Assembly (NCBI GenBank): GCA_028753945.1
Contig: JAPNXP010000002.1
Span: 9,114,001-9,178,000 of the forward strand
Reading direction: 5' to 3'
DNA length: 64,000 bases
Source of the DNA: Hexactinellida sp. DTS-2022
Taxonomy: Eukaryota; Porifera; Hexactinellida
Positions 22,976-34,914 of the stretch are shown here, in pieces. Below the pieces are notes generated by a model. It made no database searches. It had not been told where the DNA came from and worked only from the letters and a program-made list of their open reading frames with translations. Both the position numbers and the translations under genes were made by a program. How positions within the stretch are numbered: the stretch's first letter is position 1; the number at the start of each line of letters is the position of its first letter.

Positions 22976-23904
22976 TTACAGAGAGAACTTGCCCACCCCC
23001 CCAAAGAATTTAAAAGAGATCCGCCACTTTCAGCTGAAGACTCATTCAATCTTAGTTTTACAATTCTAGTATAGATATATCGATTGTATTATTTGAGATA
23101 TATACAGAAGTGAGTCATCCCGGGATTCTTCCCCATAAATTAACTACGTGCTAATTTATTATTTGAAGGTATATTTGAAGTTTTAACGAAAGTAATTCAG
23201 TAGACAGTTATGTGCTAGAAACTACCACATATACTCTAACAGCCCTTTAAATTCCAAAAACTATCAAAGGAGACATACCCCCAGACACCCAGGGTGGTGG
23301 GGTTGTGGGTGTTGCAACCGCCTTTGGATTTCAATGACCTTGGAAAATGTCCAATACTATAACCTCAAATACTATGTAAGTATTTACAAATTACAGTATA
23401 ACGAATAACAATTGGAATATGTTTGTTGGCGCTAGTATTAATTATAACACTATTATTGTTTCTGGCTTCCAGGGGCTTTGCCCCTGAATCCGACTGATGG
23501 GCTGACACCACCCCAGAAGCCCAACTGGCGATGCAATTGTTTTTATAAAACCACAGCCCCTTTTTAACAATTCTTGGATTGAACCTTGGTACTAGCAGAC
23601 TTTTCCTCCTCTAGACAAAAATTATGTAAAAAATCTTGACTATCCTCCGCTATCAATTGTGGATCATGGGGAGAAAATGAGAAAGTGAAAAGAACAAAAA
23701 TCAAATAAACAAACGAAGTAAAGTAATGGATAAATACTTACTGCAAGGGGTTAGAAACCCTTTCCCCGATGAGGGGCACGCCAAAAAGGCGTGCCCCCAT
23801 GTCGTAGACAACGCCCACCTCTAGGTGCCTCTCACTTGAGGTCTTTAGTACACCTCGAAATATTTCGAGGTGCATTTGGGTGAGAAGCACCTGGGGTGAG
23901 CGTC
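22976..23904. other. Repeat fragments, no gene
   Basis: Holds a GGGTGGTGGGGTTGTGGGTG patch near 23290 and a CAGGGGCTTTGCCCCTG hairpin-like patch near 23470. Neither could be bounded as an element. Confidence 0.35.
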
Positions 23905-24090
23905 GCTCTCGTGCCTCTCGGATACCATGGGGGCCGGTCTCGGCCTCTGTGGCCTCTGTGGCCTCTCGGATACCATGGGGCCGGCCTCGGCCTCTGTGGC
24001 CTTTGTGGCCCATGGGATACCATGGGTGCCGGCCTCGGCCTCTGTGGCCTCTGTGGCCCATGGGATACCATGGGAGCCGGCGGTGGAGGC
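23905..24090. repeat. GC-rich minisatellite, about 48-bp unit
   Basis: GATACCATGG recurs at 23921, 23969, 24016 and 24064, each time with CCGGCCTCGGCCTCTGTGGCC between, giving about four 48-bp (16-codon) units. Several frames stay open on both strands because the unit length is a multiple of three. It is an island of high GC in AT-rich DNA. Confidence 0.8.
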
Positions 24091-24438
24091 GGTGGAGGGT
24101 GAGATCTTTTCTCTAGAAAAGGATGCCATTTGCTAACATATAAATAATTGGAAAATTAACCGCTAGACATTGAGCAGCTGTGAGGAACCTGGTGATACTA
24201 ATGTATAAAAGTACACCGACATTTCGATACACTACAATTTGATACACGACTATTTGATACACGACTATTTGATACACGACACTTCGGTAACCGGGCGATT
24301 CGGCCCAACCGTGAATTCGGCCTACAGTATTTAGGCTAACTCGGCCTGTGAGTGAATTCGGCCTACTGTATTTTCAAACAGATTTCCAGTTATTTTAATT
24401 GTCTGAAAAATTATTGTAGTATTCTATTAATCGCTTAG
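24091..24438. other. Short iterations beside the MULE relic
   Basis: GATACACGACTATTT is repeated at about 24242-24285, followed by GAATTCGGCCTAC repeats at about 24310-24370. These could be a decayed end of the MULE, but no inverse partner was found. Confidence 0.4.
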
Positions 24439-25325
24439 TTACTGTGTCTTTGGAGCACAGATACCAGACAGCTTCGTCAGCAGCATGCTGGTCTTGATTT
24501 CTCCCTTCTCATACTGTTTCCAGAGGCAGCTGAGGGCTCCCTGTATCTTTAGTGTACCCTTCCTCTGCTGTCTGCGAAGCTTGTCTTCAGTGACAGCTGC
24601 TTCTGGAGAGGCGCTAGCTTAGCTTCACTGTGGAGCAGATGAATCAGGAGGTAGAGCTGGAGGTTCCCTCGTTGGGCCTTCATGTTGCGCCGATTGTGCA
24701 AGCCCTCAACATCATTGTTCGTTCGGAAGTATCTCTTGTAGACACACCAGTCTTCTGGAGACCACTGTCCCTGGATCCACGTGAAGCGAACATAATCCAC
24801 CAGAGGACGAAGCTGGTCATTGGTCACAGAAGGAATCTGGTCGAACTAACGAATGATGGGGCCGACTGGCAGGTAGGGCAAGGCGAACAGCACCCGTATG
24901 TGGTCGTGTACGCTGAAACAGAGTTATACGCCACAACTAGACCTAGTTCCTGTACCTTCCTCCAGAGGGCCTGGCTCCAGTGAGAGCTACAGCCTCGGAT
25001 GTGCGCATCTGGGAAGATGATCCTCGCTGCCCTCCAGATCGATGACTCAAAGTCGAGAATAAGGTGCGTCAATTCGAGACTAGGAGTACAGCCATAGAGT
25101 CCTTCTTCTGGAATACAGCCATAGAGTCCTTCTTCTGGAATACAGCCTTATAGTCCTTCTTCTTCTTTGAAGACATCAGTACAAATATCAGTGGAAACTG
25201 TTTAATGTTTTTGCAGTCTGCATCCCCAAGAAATGTGTGAAATGAGAAGAGCTGTTTGAGGGGTGCCTTTACCACCTTGAATGTGCGGGTATAGGTCACT
25301 TCGTACCCAACACCCTTTCGTGCTT
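24439..25325 (-). pseudogene. MULE (Mutator-like) transposase relic
   Basis: The minus strand reads TFKVVKAPLKQLFSFHTFLG, PLIFVLMSSKKKKDYKAVF, LDFESSIWRAARIIFPD, IRGCSSHWSQALWRKVQELG, LRPLVDYVRFTWI, RTNNDVEGLHNR, then a C-terminal stretch ending at the stop 24439-24441. These are the MULE transposase core and C-terminal blocks; LDFE and the C..H motif mark the catalytic domain. There are at least three frame changes, near 25070, 24830 and 24590. A 27-bp unit encoding AVFQKKDSM is repeated at 25087-25167. The N-terminal zinc finger (FLYWCH in this group) is missing. Confidence 0.8.
25087..25167. repeat. 27-bp tandem expansion inside the MULE relic
   Basis: TACAGCCATAGAGTCCTTCT units begin at 25087, 25114 and 25141. 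The unit is a multiple of three, so it adds nine residues per copy without a frame change. Confidence 0.8.
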
Positions 25326-25685
25326 ATTTGCTCATTTCATTTCCAGGCCAGTGTTTACTCTCTAATTGCTCGTAAAATGAATTACCTATCGTCATGGAAT
25401 AAACTAAACTTAGGTTTTCAAATACGCCAAGAAACATCTAAATTACTTTTGAGAATTATTTCTCATCCGATTTAACCATAATGACGTATTCAAATATACA
25501 TACCCATATATGGTAATTAATACTAATTATGAAGTAGAGATTTGAAGTAGAGATTGAAGTAGAGATTGAAATAGAGATTCAGTGAACATTAGCTAAATAG
25601 TCTCAAGAAACGGTCGTTAAACTGACTGGGCAACATGCACATCTTCAAATAGCACTTTTAAGACTTAGATTAAAATCTAACTAAC
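25326..25685. other. No gene recognised
   Basis: Contains one CCCATATATGG box at about 25502 and GAAGTAGAGATT iterations at about 25530-25570. Confidence 0.4.
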
Positions 25686-25689
25686 TTAT

Positions 25690-26030
25690 TATAGGAAATT
25701 AACGCGAAGGAAATTAACGCTCCATGAAATTAACGCGAATTGGAGCTGAACATTTTCAAATACATGAAATTAGCGCAAATAAATTAAAAAAATTTCAGGA
25801 TTATTAATGTCTTGATTAAATACTATTTATTGTGCCCAAATAGGCTTCGAATCTTCTTGATACTTGATAGACATTGTATATCCTTTCAAACTAGATGCAC
25901 ATCTGAAAATATGCAGCTAGGAAGTTTGTTCATCCATTGTATAATTTTGCGAAATAGCAGGAAATTAAGGTCATGGAAATTAACGCTCTATGAAATTATC
26001 GCGAAGGAAATTAAGGAGTCAGGAAGTTAA
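25690..26030. repeat. GAAATTAACGC iterated element
   Basis: GGAAATTAACGCGAAGGAAA and close variants occur at both ends (25694-25770 and 25960-26028). This looks like a small element with motif arrays at its ends; no target duplication was placed. Confidence 0.45.
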
Positions 26031-26059
26031 ATATGGCCAGTTTCTATAGAACGTCACCA

Positions 26060-26384
26060 CAAAGTTAATCAAAACACTCCAATTTATATATCAGCATGAC
26101 TGGAAGCACATAAAAAGTCATCAAAAAAAATTATGGAATGTTCTAATGTATATTCTTGTCAGGAAAGTACAAAACGTCCCAAAATCCGTCTGAAATTCGG
26201 ACAAAAGGACACTAAACCACGTGGCACCGGTCATTTATAACGGGTCTAAATAACTTGGTTATATAATCATAATCCTGGTAAAGAAGTCTAAAATCTGCCG
26301 CTGTTACTGTCCGGAAGGTAGAACTAAGCTCTAACGCAGATTGAATTTTTGATTATGTCATCAAATTGTGCCACATGACACATC
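26060..26384 (-). repeat. Diverged family D copy cut by the hAT element
   Basis: It aligns with the reverse complement of about 21340-21640 (GAATGTTCTA, CGGACAAAAGG, ACTAAACC, GAACTAAGCTCTA, TCATCAAATTGT). Homology stops exactly where the hAT end begins. The expected continuation is not found on the other side of the hAT. Confidence 0.55.
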
Positions 26385-26789
26385 CAGGGGTGGCGCTAGG
26401 GGGGGGGCAGGGGGGGCAATAGCCCCCCCGTCGGGGAAAAATCAGACATCTATCGGGGAAGAGTTGTAAAATAATTTAGAAAATTTAGTTAGAATAGCTA
26501 TTTACGTAATTACTACATACTGGATCATGGACCAAGCGTTTTGTTTTCAATGCATACATTTCGGATTTATAACTTTCTACTAGTGTATAATTATGTGGGG
26601 AATTTGGCTATTTTTAATTTAGCTGTCCCCTTAAGGCCCCTCTCGGGTTAATTTTGAATTATTTAAATAATTGAGTTTATTTCGTTTTTATTAGTTATAA
26701 TACCCGGGAGGATAAAATAGGAAAATTTGGCTTAATTCTGAGGACAATTGAACTCACTAGAGCAATTTGAAATTGGGGAATGTCTGTTA

Positions 26790-28210
26790 TATGGCCAAAT
26801 TGAGAGTAATATAAATTACGGCCACACAATGCTGGTCAGATAAATTGAGATTCGATTGTTTTTGGATAGTACACATGAAAGTAAAGCCACATTGAAAATT
26901 TCAGGTGAATCTGATTAATAGTTTTGCTGTAGCGACCATTATAAGATTCAGGAATGTGAAGGACATCATGGAGGGTGACTTTTTCAAATGGAATGAAAGT
27001 TTAGTAGGCTGGCACTGCCACAATTTGTTTTCAATATAGTTGTTATTCATACAAAAGTATATTTGCATATCTACTTAGGTTGTAAACCTAAATTTTCAAC
27101 ATTCCAAAAATTAAGTTCCGAGTTATAGTCATTTGAAGTCAGTTTTGGACTGTCAAGGTGCCTAGTCTGACTTCAAAGGGCAGTAACTCTGAAAGTTTGC
27201 ATTGTAAAGTTTAGATCAAGGCTCATTCCTAAATTAAATGTATATTCAATAGTTTACACTTGGTTTCAAACAATTTGGATAAAAACTGTGAACGCTTTAG
27301 TATTTTATACTTTCTGACGTTTCAACTCATTGGGTGGTCCTTTTACATCTCTATATTGAATCTCAGAAACCCGTCGTCCAATAAATAAAATTTTGGGTGC
27401 AAAATGCTCGCAATACCCGGTTTCCTATCCCTCTATAATACATTTTATGACCCTAACTCACACAATTTTTCCAAATGACCATATATGGGCATAAAACGTG
27501 CCCATTTTTGATGATTTATGATATTTTTTTCTCGAAAACTATAAACTCTAGAGCTTAGCTCCAAATTCCTATCACATCAATGTAATATTGCAAACCCATT
27601 AGATTAACAATTGAAAACGAATTCGAAAAGATTGGTATCCTATATATTCACCGGAATACGCTCATAATAGTGTGAAAAGTAAATTAAAAATTTATTCATT
27701 TTTGGTTCAACTTTTGCAAATTTGGTCCAAATTGTTTGAAACCAAGTCTGAACCAATGAAGACATATGTAATTCTAGGGGATTTTTCAAACTAACATATA
27801 ACAATCAAACTTTAAGTATTCTATATCATTGAAGTTCGACTTGGGCCGCATATTTACATAATTCGTCGAATAATGCGAAAATTGGCAGTCAAAATGTAAC
27901 TTCAAAGGGCTATAACTCCCAAAGTTTGTATGCTAGAGGTTAGTTTGAAAAATCCCCCCGAATTACATATGTCCTCTTTAGTTTAGACTTGGTTTCAAAC
28001 AATTTAGACCAAATTTGCAATAGTTGAACCAAATGTAAATATATTTTTAATTGAAAATTGACCTTTTCATGATGATACACACATTCCTAAGCACTAAACT
28101 GGTATTATCAGCAAAAGTAGGGCTCAGATTCACTTGAAATTTTCAATGCATCTATTCTTTACTGGGTACTATACGAAAACAGTCTAATCTCAAATACTAA
28201 ATTAACCAAA
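26790..28210. repeat. Inverted pair of repeat family H
   Basis: The block at 26790-27330 (AATTTCAGGTGAATCTGA, TTTGAAGTCAG, GGTTTCAAACAATTTGGA) reappears inverted at about 27700-28210, with a family C segment between. A third copy is at 34915-35360. No coding capacity. Confidence 0.6.
27400..27610 (+). repeat. Dispersed repeat family C, copy 3
   Basis: CAATACCCGGTTTCCTATCC, TAATACATTTTATGACC, GACCATATATGGGCAT and CTAGAGCTTAGCTC occur in the family order. It lacks the second CArG box. Confidence 0.65.
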
Positions 28211-28305
28211 GAGGGGCCTTAATGCAACTTGAATAGAGTAAGAGAGTCCTACATAAGTTTGATTTTCAATACTTTGAAAGAAAAATTTATAACCATCAGA
28301 TGAAG

Positions 28306-28545
28306 TAAATCTTGATCACAATATCACAGCTATTGAATAATAATCGAAAAAGAATCATGATCACAATATAACAGTCATTGAATAACAATCGACAAAGAAT
28401 CATGATCACAATATCACAGCTATTGAATAATAATCGACAATGAATCATGATCACAATATGACAGTTATTGAATAATAATCGACAAAGAATCATAATGACA
28501 ATATGACAGTTATTGAATAACAATCGAAAATGAATCGTGATGTCG
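28306..28545. repeat. 45-bp minisatellite
   Basis: About five units of TGATCACAATATCACAG with TTGAATAATAATCGACAAAG; GATCACA (or its variant) recurs at 28314, 28359, 28404, 28449 and 28494. The 15-codon unit keeps a minus frame open, which explains the repetitive frame there. Confidence 0.85.
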
Positions 28546-28644
28546 CTTCTTTGCTTGAACTAAATGGTATATATATATAACTAAGTGGTATATAGAGAGA
28601 AATAGTATACGAATTCAAGAAAGTAGATCCTTATTTCATACTCA

Positions 28645-31566
28645 TGGCAAAGGCTGTACGCTTCAGGGTGCGTTGCATTATTTGTAATGAAATATTTCAA
28701 AACGATTATTTTGAAAACATACAAAATCTAAACATAGAGATTTAGACTTGTCTGGTCGCATAGTACCGACTACAGTTATTCTTGAAGAGAGTGTTGGTCG
28801 ACTAAGGACAATGGATTCATTCTTTAGTTCCGGTGTCGACGCCCCTACTCTGAAAAGAACAAGAATAGAAATGACAGAATCTTTTGAAAGAGAACTATTG
28901 ACTGAAGAGAGGTGTTCTAACATATCTGATACTTTTGTATTTCCCAATACACATACTCATACTGATTCTCAAAAGGAAATCCCCAACGAAGAGATAAGAG
29001 AGTTTGATGAAAGTGAAGGGAGTTTGATTGGTGAGATGTCTGACGAGATCGATCCAGCTGGACTCGACGACATCGGCAAAGGTATTTACTAATTGTGTTG
29101 CAATTAATAAGAATTTTGAAAATACATATTAATTAGGTTATTGTTGGGGACTTGTATGTTAACCATATATATATATGTTTAAGATGGCACAATAAATACA
29201 AATACTATTAATTACTATAATAAAAACTAATTTCTACCGTGCTCAGCTGTATATAAATTATTTGATTTTATTCTTATCTTAATTTTAGATACATTGAATG
29301 ATGAAGACAATGTTAGCAATGAGTCGGCGAATTTTCGAATGCAATCTAGTGCGATAGTTGATTGTCTAGTTCAGAAAGATATTTCAACGTCGAAAGACTG
29401 TCATCCAGTACAGCCTCGTAGCATAAAGTTTCCTTTGCATATGATTGGAAAGGTATTCAGGGATTTACTTCATCCCTGTATGATAAATACCCATGGATAG
29501 AGTATTCGGAATGTGAAGATGCTATTTACTGCTATCAATGTAGACATTTTTCCAAAAACAGAAAAGAGCCCACATTTGTAAGCCAAGGTATGCGCAATTG
29601 GAAAAGATGCTTTGGTACCAGAGTTCGTGACAATAAACTTATGCAGCATCAAGCAAGCCTTCAACATGCAGAATGTGTTGATGCTTATGCGCACTACCAG
29701 GATGTAAAGTCTGGTGGTTTTCAATCAGTTGCTGAACTTCAGGACTCTGCACATGCAAAGCTTATCACAAAAAATAGGAAATATATGCGCACAACATGTG
29801 AAGTTTTGCTGCTGACTGCTCAACGTAAAATTGCTCAACGTGAGACGGGTAGATCATTTCGAGTTGATGACATCAACGAAGAGGATCTCGATTTTGGTCC
29901 ATCTTGCGGAAATTTCCTTGCTATACTTTCTCTTATTGCTAAACATGATCCAGTTGTTGCAGAAAGAATTCACTCTGGTCCTATGAATGCGAAGTACACC
30001 CACCATACAGTTCAGAATGCCTTTTTGGATATCATGAAGGATATGATCTTAGAACAGATAAAACATGAACTTCATGAGGCGGAATATTTCACATTACTTG
30101 CAGATGAATCTAAAGATACCAGCAAAAAGGAACAGGTAGTTGTTGCTGTACGATACTGCTTCAAAAACGCTATCCACGAAGAATTTATCGGTATTGCTGA
30201 AGCACAAAGTTTGGATGCCAATGGGCTATCCGATACCATTATCCACCAGTTAAGAAGGATTGATGCGAACATGAAGAATTGCATTGGACAAGGTTATGAT
30301 GGTGCATCTGTTGTCTCTGGTCATTTGAACGGAGTTCAAAAGAAAATTCCTGAAAAAACTGGTTGTCAAATGGCCTACTACATCCATTACTTTTGTCACA
30401 GATTAAATCTGGTTATTGTCGATGTGGTAAACTCAGTTAAGTCCGTTGGAAATATGTTAGGACTTTTCAAACAGTTACATTCATTTTTGAGTAGTAGCAC
30501 TGTTCATGTCAGGTGGGAGGGAAAACAGGAACTCCATGGTGTAAAAAAGATGGAGATAGGAAGATTTTCCAATACTCGATGGTCGTGTCAGGCGAAACAG
30601 TTCAACGCGGTATGGAAACGCATCGACATCGTTTACGAAGTACTGCAAGATGTAATCGACAACGACAGCAACATCAGCCGCACCACAGAAGCAACTGGCT
30701 ACTTGTTGCAAATAGATCGCCGTTTTGTCAGATACCTTCTTGTTACAAAGCATATTCTGAAGAAAGCCAAATATGCTTCAGATATTTTACAAAGACCAAC
30801 GAACGATCTCAGTGGGGCCATAGATCTAATTGGTACATTAAGAGAGGAAATCCAAGCCTGTCGCTCTAGAGAGTTTTGTCAAAAGTTCTGGGATGATGCC
30901 GAAGAAGTTGGCGAACGATTAAACCTGCCTCACAATGCACGACCTGTCAGACGAAAACGACTACCAGCAGGGTTGCAAGATTATGTGGTAGATGCTCATG
31001 TTGAAAAAGTTTCAGGAGTTGGATTAGATGAATATTTTTGTGATGTTTGTGAGATCATAGACAAAGTTGATACAGAGCTTCAGAAGAGATTTGGCGAGAA
31101 GAACATTGTCATGATGAGAGGAATCACATCTTTGTGCCCTAGCTCTGCCAGTTTCATGGATGAAAATTCACTCGTCGAATTTGCTAAACTATTCAATGCT
31201 GACGCCAGCACTCTCAAATGTGTAATTGCCACCTTTAAGCACATGATTGGAAGAAAATCGGAGCAAGAAAGACCTAAGAGTCTACTTCAGTTACAGACAT
31301 ACTTGCAGAAGTTAAAGGAAGCCTTTTTTTAACTTCAGCGGATTGCTATAATCGCATGCACTTTACCCGTATCAACTGCTGAGTGTGAACGAAATTTTAG
31401 CTCAATGCGGATAGTAAAGAATGAACTTCGCTCAGTAATGAAACAGGAACGTCTGGACAGTCTATTGATGCTTGGAATTCATCGTGGTCGAGGCAGCAAG
31501 CTTGATTTAGATATAGTTGTCAATAGGTTTAAGGCTAAATTCCCTAATTGTAGAATTGCACTATAA
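28645..31566 (+). pseudogene. ZMYM1-like hAT transposase, recently inactivated
   Basis: It starts MAKAVRFRVRCIICNEIF (zinc-finger-like) at 28645. A probable intron (29082-29288, GTATTT..TTTTAG) joins GLDDIGK to DTLNDEDN. A TTF-type finger follows (YPWIEYSECEDAIYCYQC..C), then DUF4371-type RNase H-like sequence with LLADESKDTSKKEQ, RYCF and GQGYDGASVVSG. A single frame runs 580 codons from 29590 to 31332. The C-terminal hAT dimerisation part (LPVSTAECERNFSSMR..) is in another frame and ends at the stop 31564-31566. Frame changes lie near 28715, 29450 and at a T run near 31330. Family members are hAT transposases and ZMYM1-like proteins. Confidence 0.85.
29082..29288 (+). other. Probable intron of the ZMYM1-like gene
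   Basis: GGCAAAG-GTATTT and TTAATTTTAG-ATACATTG bound 207 bp of AT-rich DNA. Removing it joins two acidic stretches in one frame (IGK-DTLNDED). Confidence 0.6.
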
Positions 31567-31880
31567 TATAGACATTTTATATGCTATATTGTCTATTCAT
31601 TTATTTGGAACTCATTTACTTGTATCCTTATTATCAGTATTATACTAGTTAGTCATTTCGATTACAGAAATTGAAAACTCTTCATTTACCAGCAACTCAG
31701 CTCATATGATCATTTATAACGACGCTATTTTACTGAATTTGTTTATTGAGTAGCGGGGATAGCAATTCTAGGCTACAAACATGTTCTTAAAAGTGTGAGT
31801 GTTTACATCTATTTCCGCTAAAAAACAGCAAAACATTTTAAAGGTTAAATTTTATACGGGGCAGCTGATCGCGTCCCTCT
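31567..31880. other. 3' region of the hAT element
   Basis: AT-rich and non-coding, between the transposase stop and the subterminal repeats. No polyadenylation signal can be assigned with confidence. Confidence 0.35.
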
Positions 31881-31942
31881 ATTTAGCCCCCCCCGTCGGG
31901 GATCTTAGCCCCCCTGTCGGGGAAATCCTGGCGCCACCCCTG

Positions 31943-32675
31943 TTCGCGTCCCCTTCGGAAGGCTGCACGACCCCTAACAAAAAATTTCTGTTTAATATTG
32001 ATTAATCTTATTCAACATATTAGCTATATTATTGTAACTGAGAGCTTGTCTCTAGCTATCCTACTTTTCTTATTTCAGCAATTATTGTGTAATTGGAACC
32101 AAAAGGCTTCTATGAGAAAACAATATTGAAATCAAATCAGGTGATTTGTATACATCGTAGCTCTATTTGTTGAAATGCGTTGATTTGAAGTCGATTTGAG
32201 CCTATACTAATTTAGTCCATATTAGTTTACATTGCGTGACAGACTTCGATTAGCGATATAATATTTGAAACCAATAGGAATGCTCGAGTAATTTCGAAAT
32301 GTCATGATAATCAAAAAATTCCAACTAGTCACTCCCGTAGTATTGAAAGTAAATATGAATTCAACTAAGGGAGTCTGTCATGCAATGTGCAATAGTAAGT
32401 ACTAAGTTAGTATAGGCTCAAATCAACTTTAAATCAAAGCATTTCAACTAATTGAGCTATGATGTATACAAATCACCTGATTTGATTTCAGTATTGTTTT
32501 CTCATAGAAGCATTTTGGTTCCAATTACACAATAATTGCAGAAATAAGAAAAGTAGGATAGCTAGAGACAAGCTCTCTGTTACAATAATATAGCTAATAT
32601 GTTAAATAAGATTAATCAATATTAAACAGAAATTCTTTGTTTGGGGTCATGCAGCCTAATCGAAGGGGACGCGAA
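31943..32675. mobile_element. Fold-back element
   Basis: The left arm starts TTCGCGTCCCCTTCG at 31943 and the right arm ends CGAAGGGGACGCGAA at 32675. The arms pair over about 290 bp (AGATTAATCAATATTAAACA, GTGTAATTGGAACC, AATCACCTGATTTGAT, TATAGGCTCAAAT), with a centre near 32240-32350. It abuts the right end of the hAT element without a gap. No coding capacity. Confidence 0.8.
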
Positions 32676-33987
32676 GCCTTAAATTTAGTATCAAGTGTAT
32701 CTCGTTGTGACTGGTCTTGCCGAGTGGATCTCACAGTGAGAATTTAAGGGAAATAGGATAAAATTATTATTCTCTTGAAACTTGAATTCGTGGTTACCAC
32801 TGTATTCAGAATATTAAATAACCTAGTAATGCATAATTTCATTCTGATCTAAGTTATATTTTGATTGTTATGACTATTCAAAGTATTAGATTTTTGACTA
32901 TTGGAATTTCTATTTTGCTGTTATAGAAAGTTACTAATGCTTCATTGCAGATTTTGAAAACACTGTTCTTGGGAATGACTTCTCTTTTGAATATTCTGAT
33001 ATACATGGTTTAATTATATATTTTGGATATCATAATAACATTTGAGTATAAATTGATTATTGGGATGTGGCTAACAGAAAATATACGATTCGGACAATAA
33101 ATTCATGCTTAGTCCCCTTCATTCAAGGTGATGGGAAATATCGTGTCCAGGTTTATGGGAATTTTTTAGTGTTTTTAATATATAGTAGACATATTTAACT
33201 TCAATATAAACCAAATTCCAGATTCCCCAAAATTTGCCCACAGATGATTTCTTTTAATATTAATTAATTTATTAAGATATGTGATTCAAATACAAATTAT
33301 ACTCCTTCAATTGAAATTAATTCTTATGGACAATGAAACTTTTGAATTTCTTAACTCGAATCCAGTGAGTTATGGATTACAATGAATTAGAATCTGACTA
33401 ATATCAAACAATTCGGTGTCAATTTGGTGAAATAAAGTTTAGCAGGGAGCTGAACTGTCGGCAAATTAGTGGAAACATACTTTTACATACTGAGATCTCA
33501 ACAATATTGTCAAGACTAGGTTCTACTAGCTCAAAAACCTAGGTAATGTAATATTCTTATAAAATAGTTTCTAAATGCGAGAAAAGGCGCGACGTGGATC
33601 ACTCAAGAACTTTGAAGGATATATATTAGGATTTTGAAAAAATTATACCTTGTTCAAGAAATATAATCAATAATTACGGGTGAACAATAAAAATTTTTTA
33701 ACAAACATAAAGTATAATTTATGACAGAGTTAACATTAATTGTCTAGAACTACGTTTAGGTGAATACGTACATCATTTTGGATAATGCCATTCAGTTTAC
33801 AGCTACCGATAACCTATTTGTCATTAATACTTCATTAGAGTCTATCTAGCATAGTTTTCCTATTTCCCCTTACACCCCTGAAAATTCCCAATGTGGATCT
33901 CTCTCTGTCGCGAGCACTAAGTATAATAAGTCGGAGTTCTGAGTGTGATTACGAATTCATTGTCTCATCGTCAATTTCATCTAAGGC
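32676..33987. other. No feature recognised
   Basis: 1.3 kb of AT-rich DNA without repeats or motif-bearing frames that I can identify. Confidence 0.4.
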
Positions 33988-34315
33988 CAGTGGTACTCAA
34001 ACTGTGGTCCGCGACCCAATACTGGGCCGCGAGGAAATTGATACTGGGCCGCGGAACGATCATGAAATTGTATTTAATTGTTTTCAGTCTCCAAACTTTA
34101 GTTGTAATTGCACAATTTAGGAGATAATATAGAAATTTCCCTCACTTTCATTCAAAAAATTAACAAATGATGATCATTGATCACATATTCTACGTCTTAG
34201 AATACTGATATAATCAAATATTACTAAGAACGAGACTTCGCGAAAATCGCGTGGTCCGTGTAATTGTGATAACGAAATTATTGGTCCGCGACATGAAAAA
34301 GTTTGAGAAGCACTG
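33988..34315. mobile_element. hAT MITE related to the 40.3-42.8 kb element
   Basis: The left end CAGTGGTACTCAAACTGTGG and the right end TTTGAGAAGCACTG equal the two ends of the BED-finger hAT at 40274-42756, with shared subterminal GGTCCGCGAC and GGGCCGCG motifs. 328 bp, non-autonomous. Flanks (TCTAAGGC/ATTAAGGA) agree at 5 of 8 positions. Confidence 0.85.
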
Positions 34316-34464
34316 ATTAAGGAGTGGAGAGATTTAGAGAGTGGATTTACTGATCCTTCCCCTTCCTGACATAAGGGAATTCTGACCTGGAGAGGGTGTT
34401 CTGGTGCAGATTTGCGCTTGCTTTTGGGAGTACAATCTACATCGGTCTTTTCGATTCGACACAT
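34316..34464 (-). pseudogene. Coding-looking fragment next to the MITE, family unknown
   Basis: The minus strand reads RIEKTDVDCTPKSKRKSAP, HPLQVRIPLCQEGEGS and LSKSLHSL. It appears to continue across the MITE as DEIDDETMNS, a stop, and SHSELRLIILSARD near 33900-33985. This suggests a frame interrupted by the MITE. I do not recognise it. Confidence 0.3.
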
Positions 34465-34914
34465 ATATATATAATCTGTTTAGTTTTAATGGAAAGTTGT
34501 GTAAAGATTAATATGTGAATTCTAAGACTAGTATCTTACTCTAGATACGATAAAGAACAACTTTGCAATTGATTTTGAGTCTCTTTCTTTTCTATTTTTT
34601 GAGATAACACTTGGCAACGACCATCTTTTGAGGGAGAAAACCTTTTTTGGACAAGATGAAGACACTGTACCACTTCTATGGACTTTGTTCTCACAAAAAT
34701 TGACTTACGTCACCCAAAGATTATCCGATTAAATTTACTTCATATTCGGGAGGTTTACACATGTATGTATAATTGGACAGGTATAACGCTTATTTGAACA
34801 ATTTTTAATTTTTGGTCCGAATTGAAGGGGTAATCTCGTTAATATAAGTTATCACTGTATTGATTATGAAATAAAATAGAAGACATAGTATATTGAAGTG
34901 TGATATTTTAACAT

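Larger units (their letters stand above)
26385..31942 (+). mobile_element. hAT element carrying a ZMYM1-like transposase
   Basis: The terminal inverted repeats are CAGGGGTGGCG (left) and CGCCACCCCTG (right); GCCCCCC(C)GTCGGGGA subterminal repeats occur at both ends. The flanks GACACATC and TTCGCGTC do not match, so one edge was probably rearranged. It contains the transposase relic at 28645-31566, a 45-bp minisatellite, a family C copy and inverted-repeat material (26790-28210). Confidence 0.8.

Noticed and set aside
28296..28523. Repetitive 75-codon minus-strand protein
   Set aside because: Produced by a 45-bp minisatellite.
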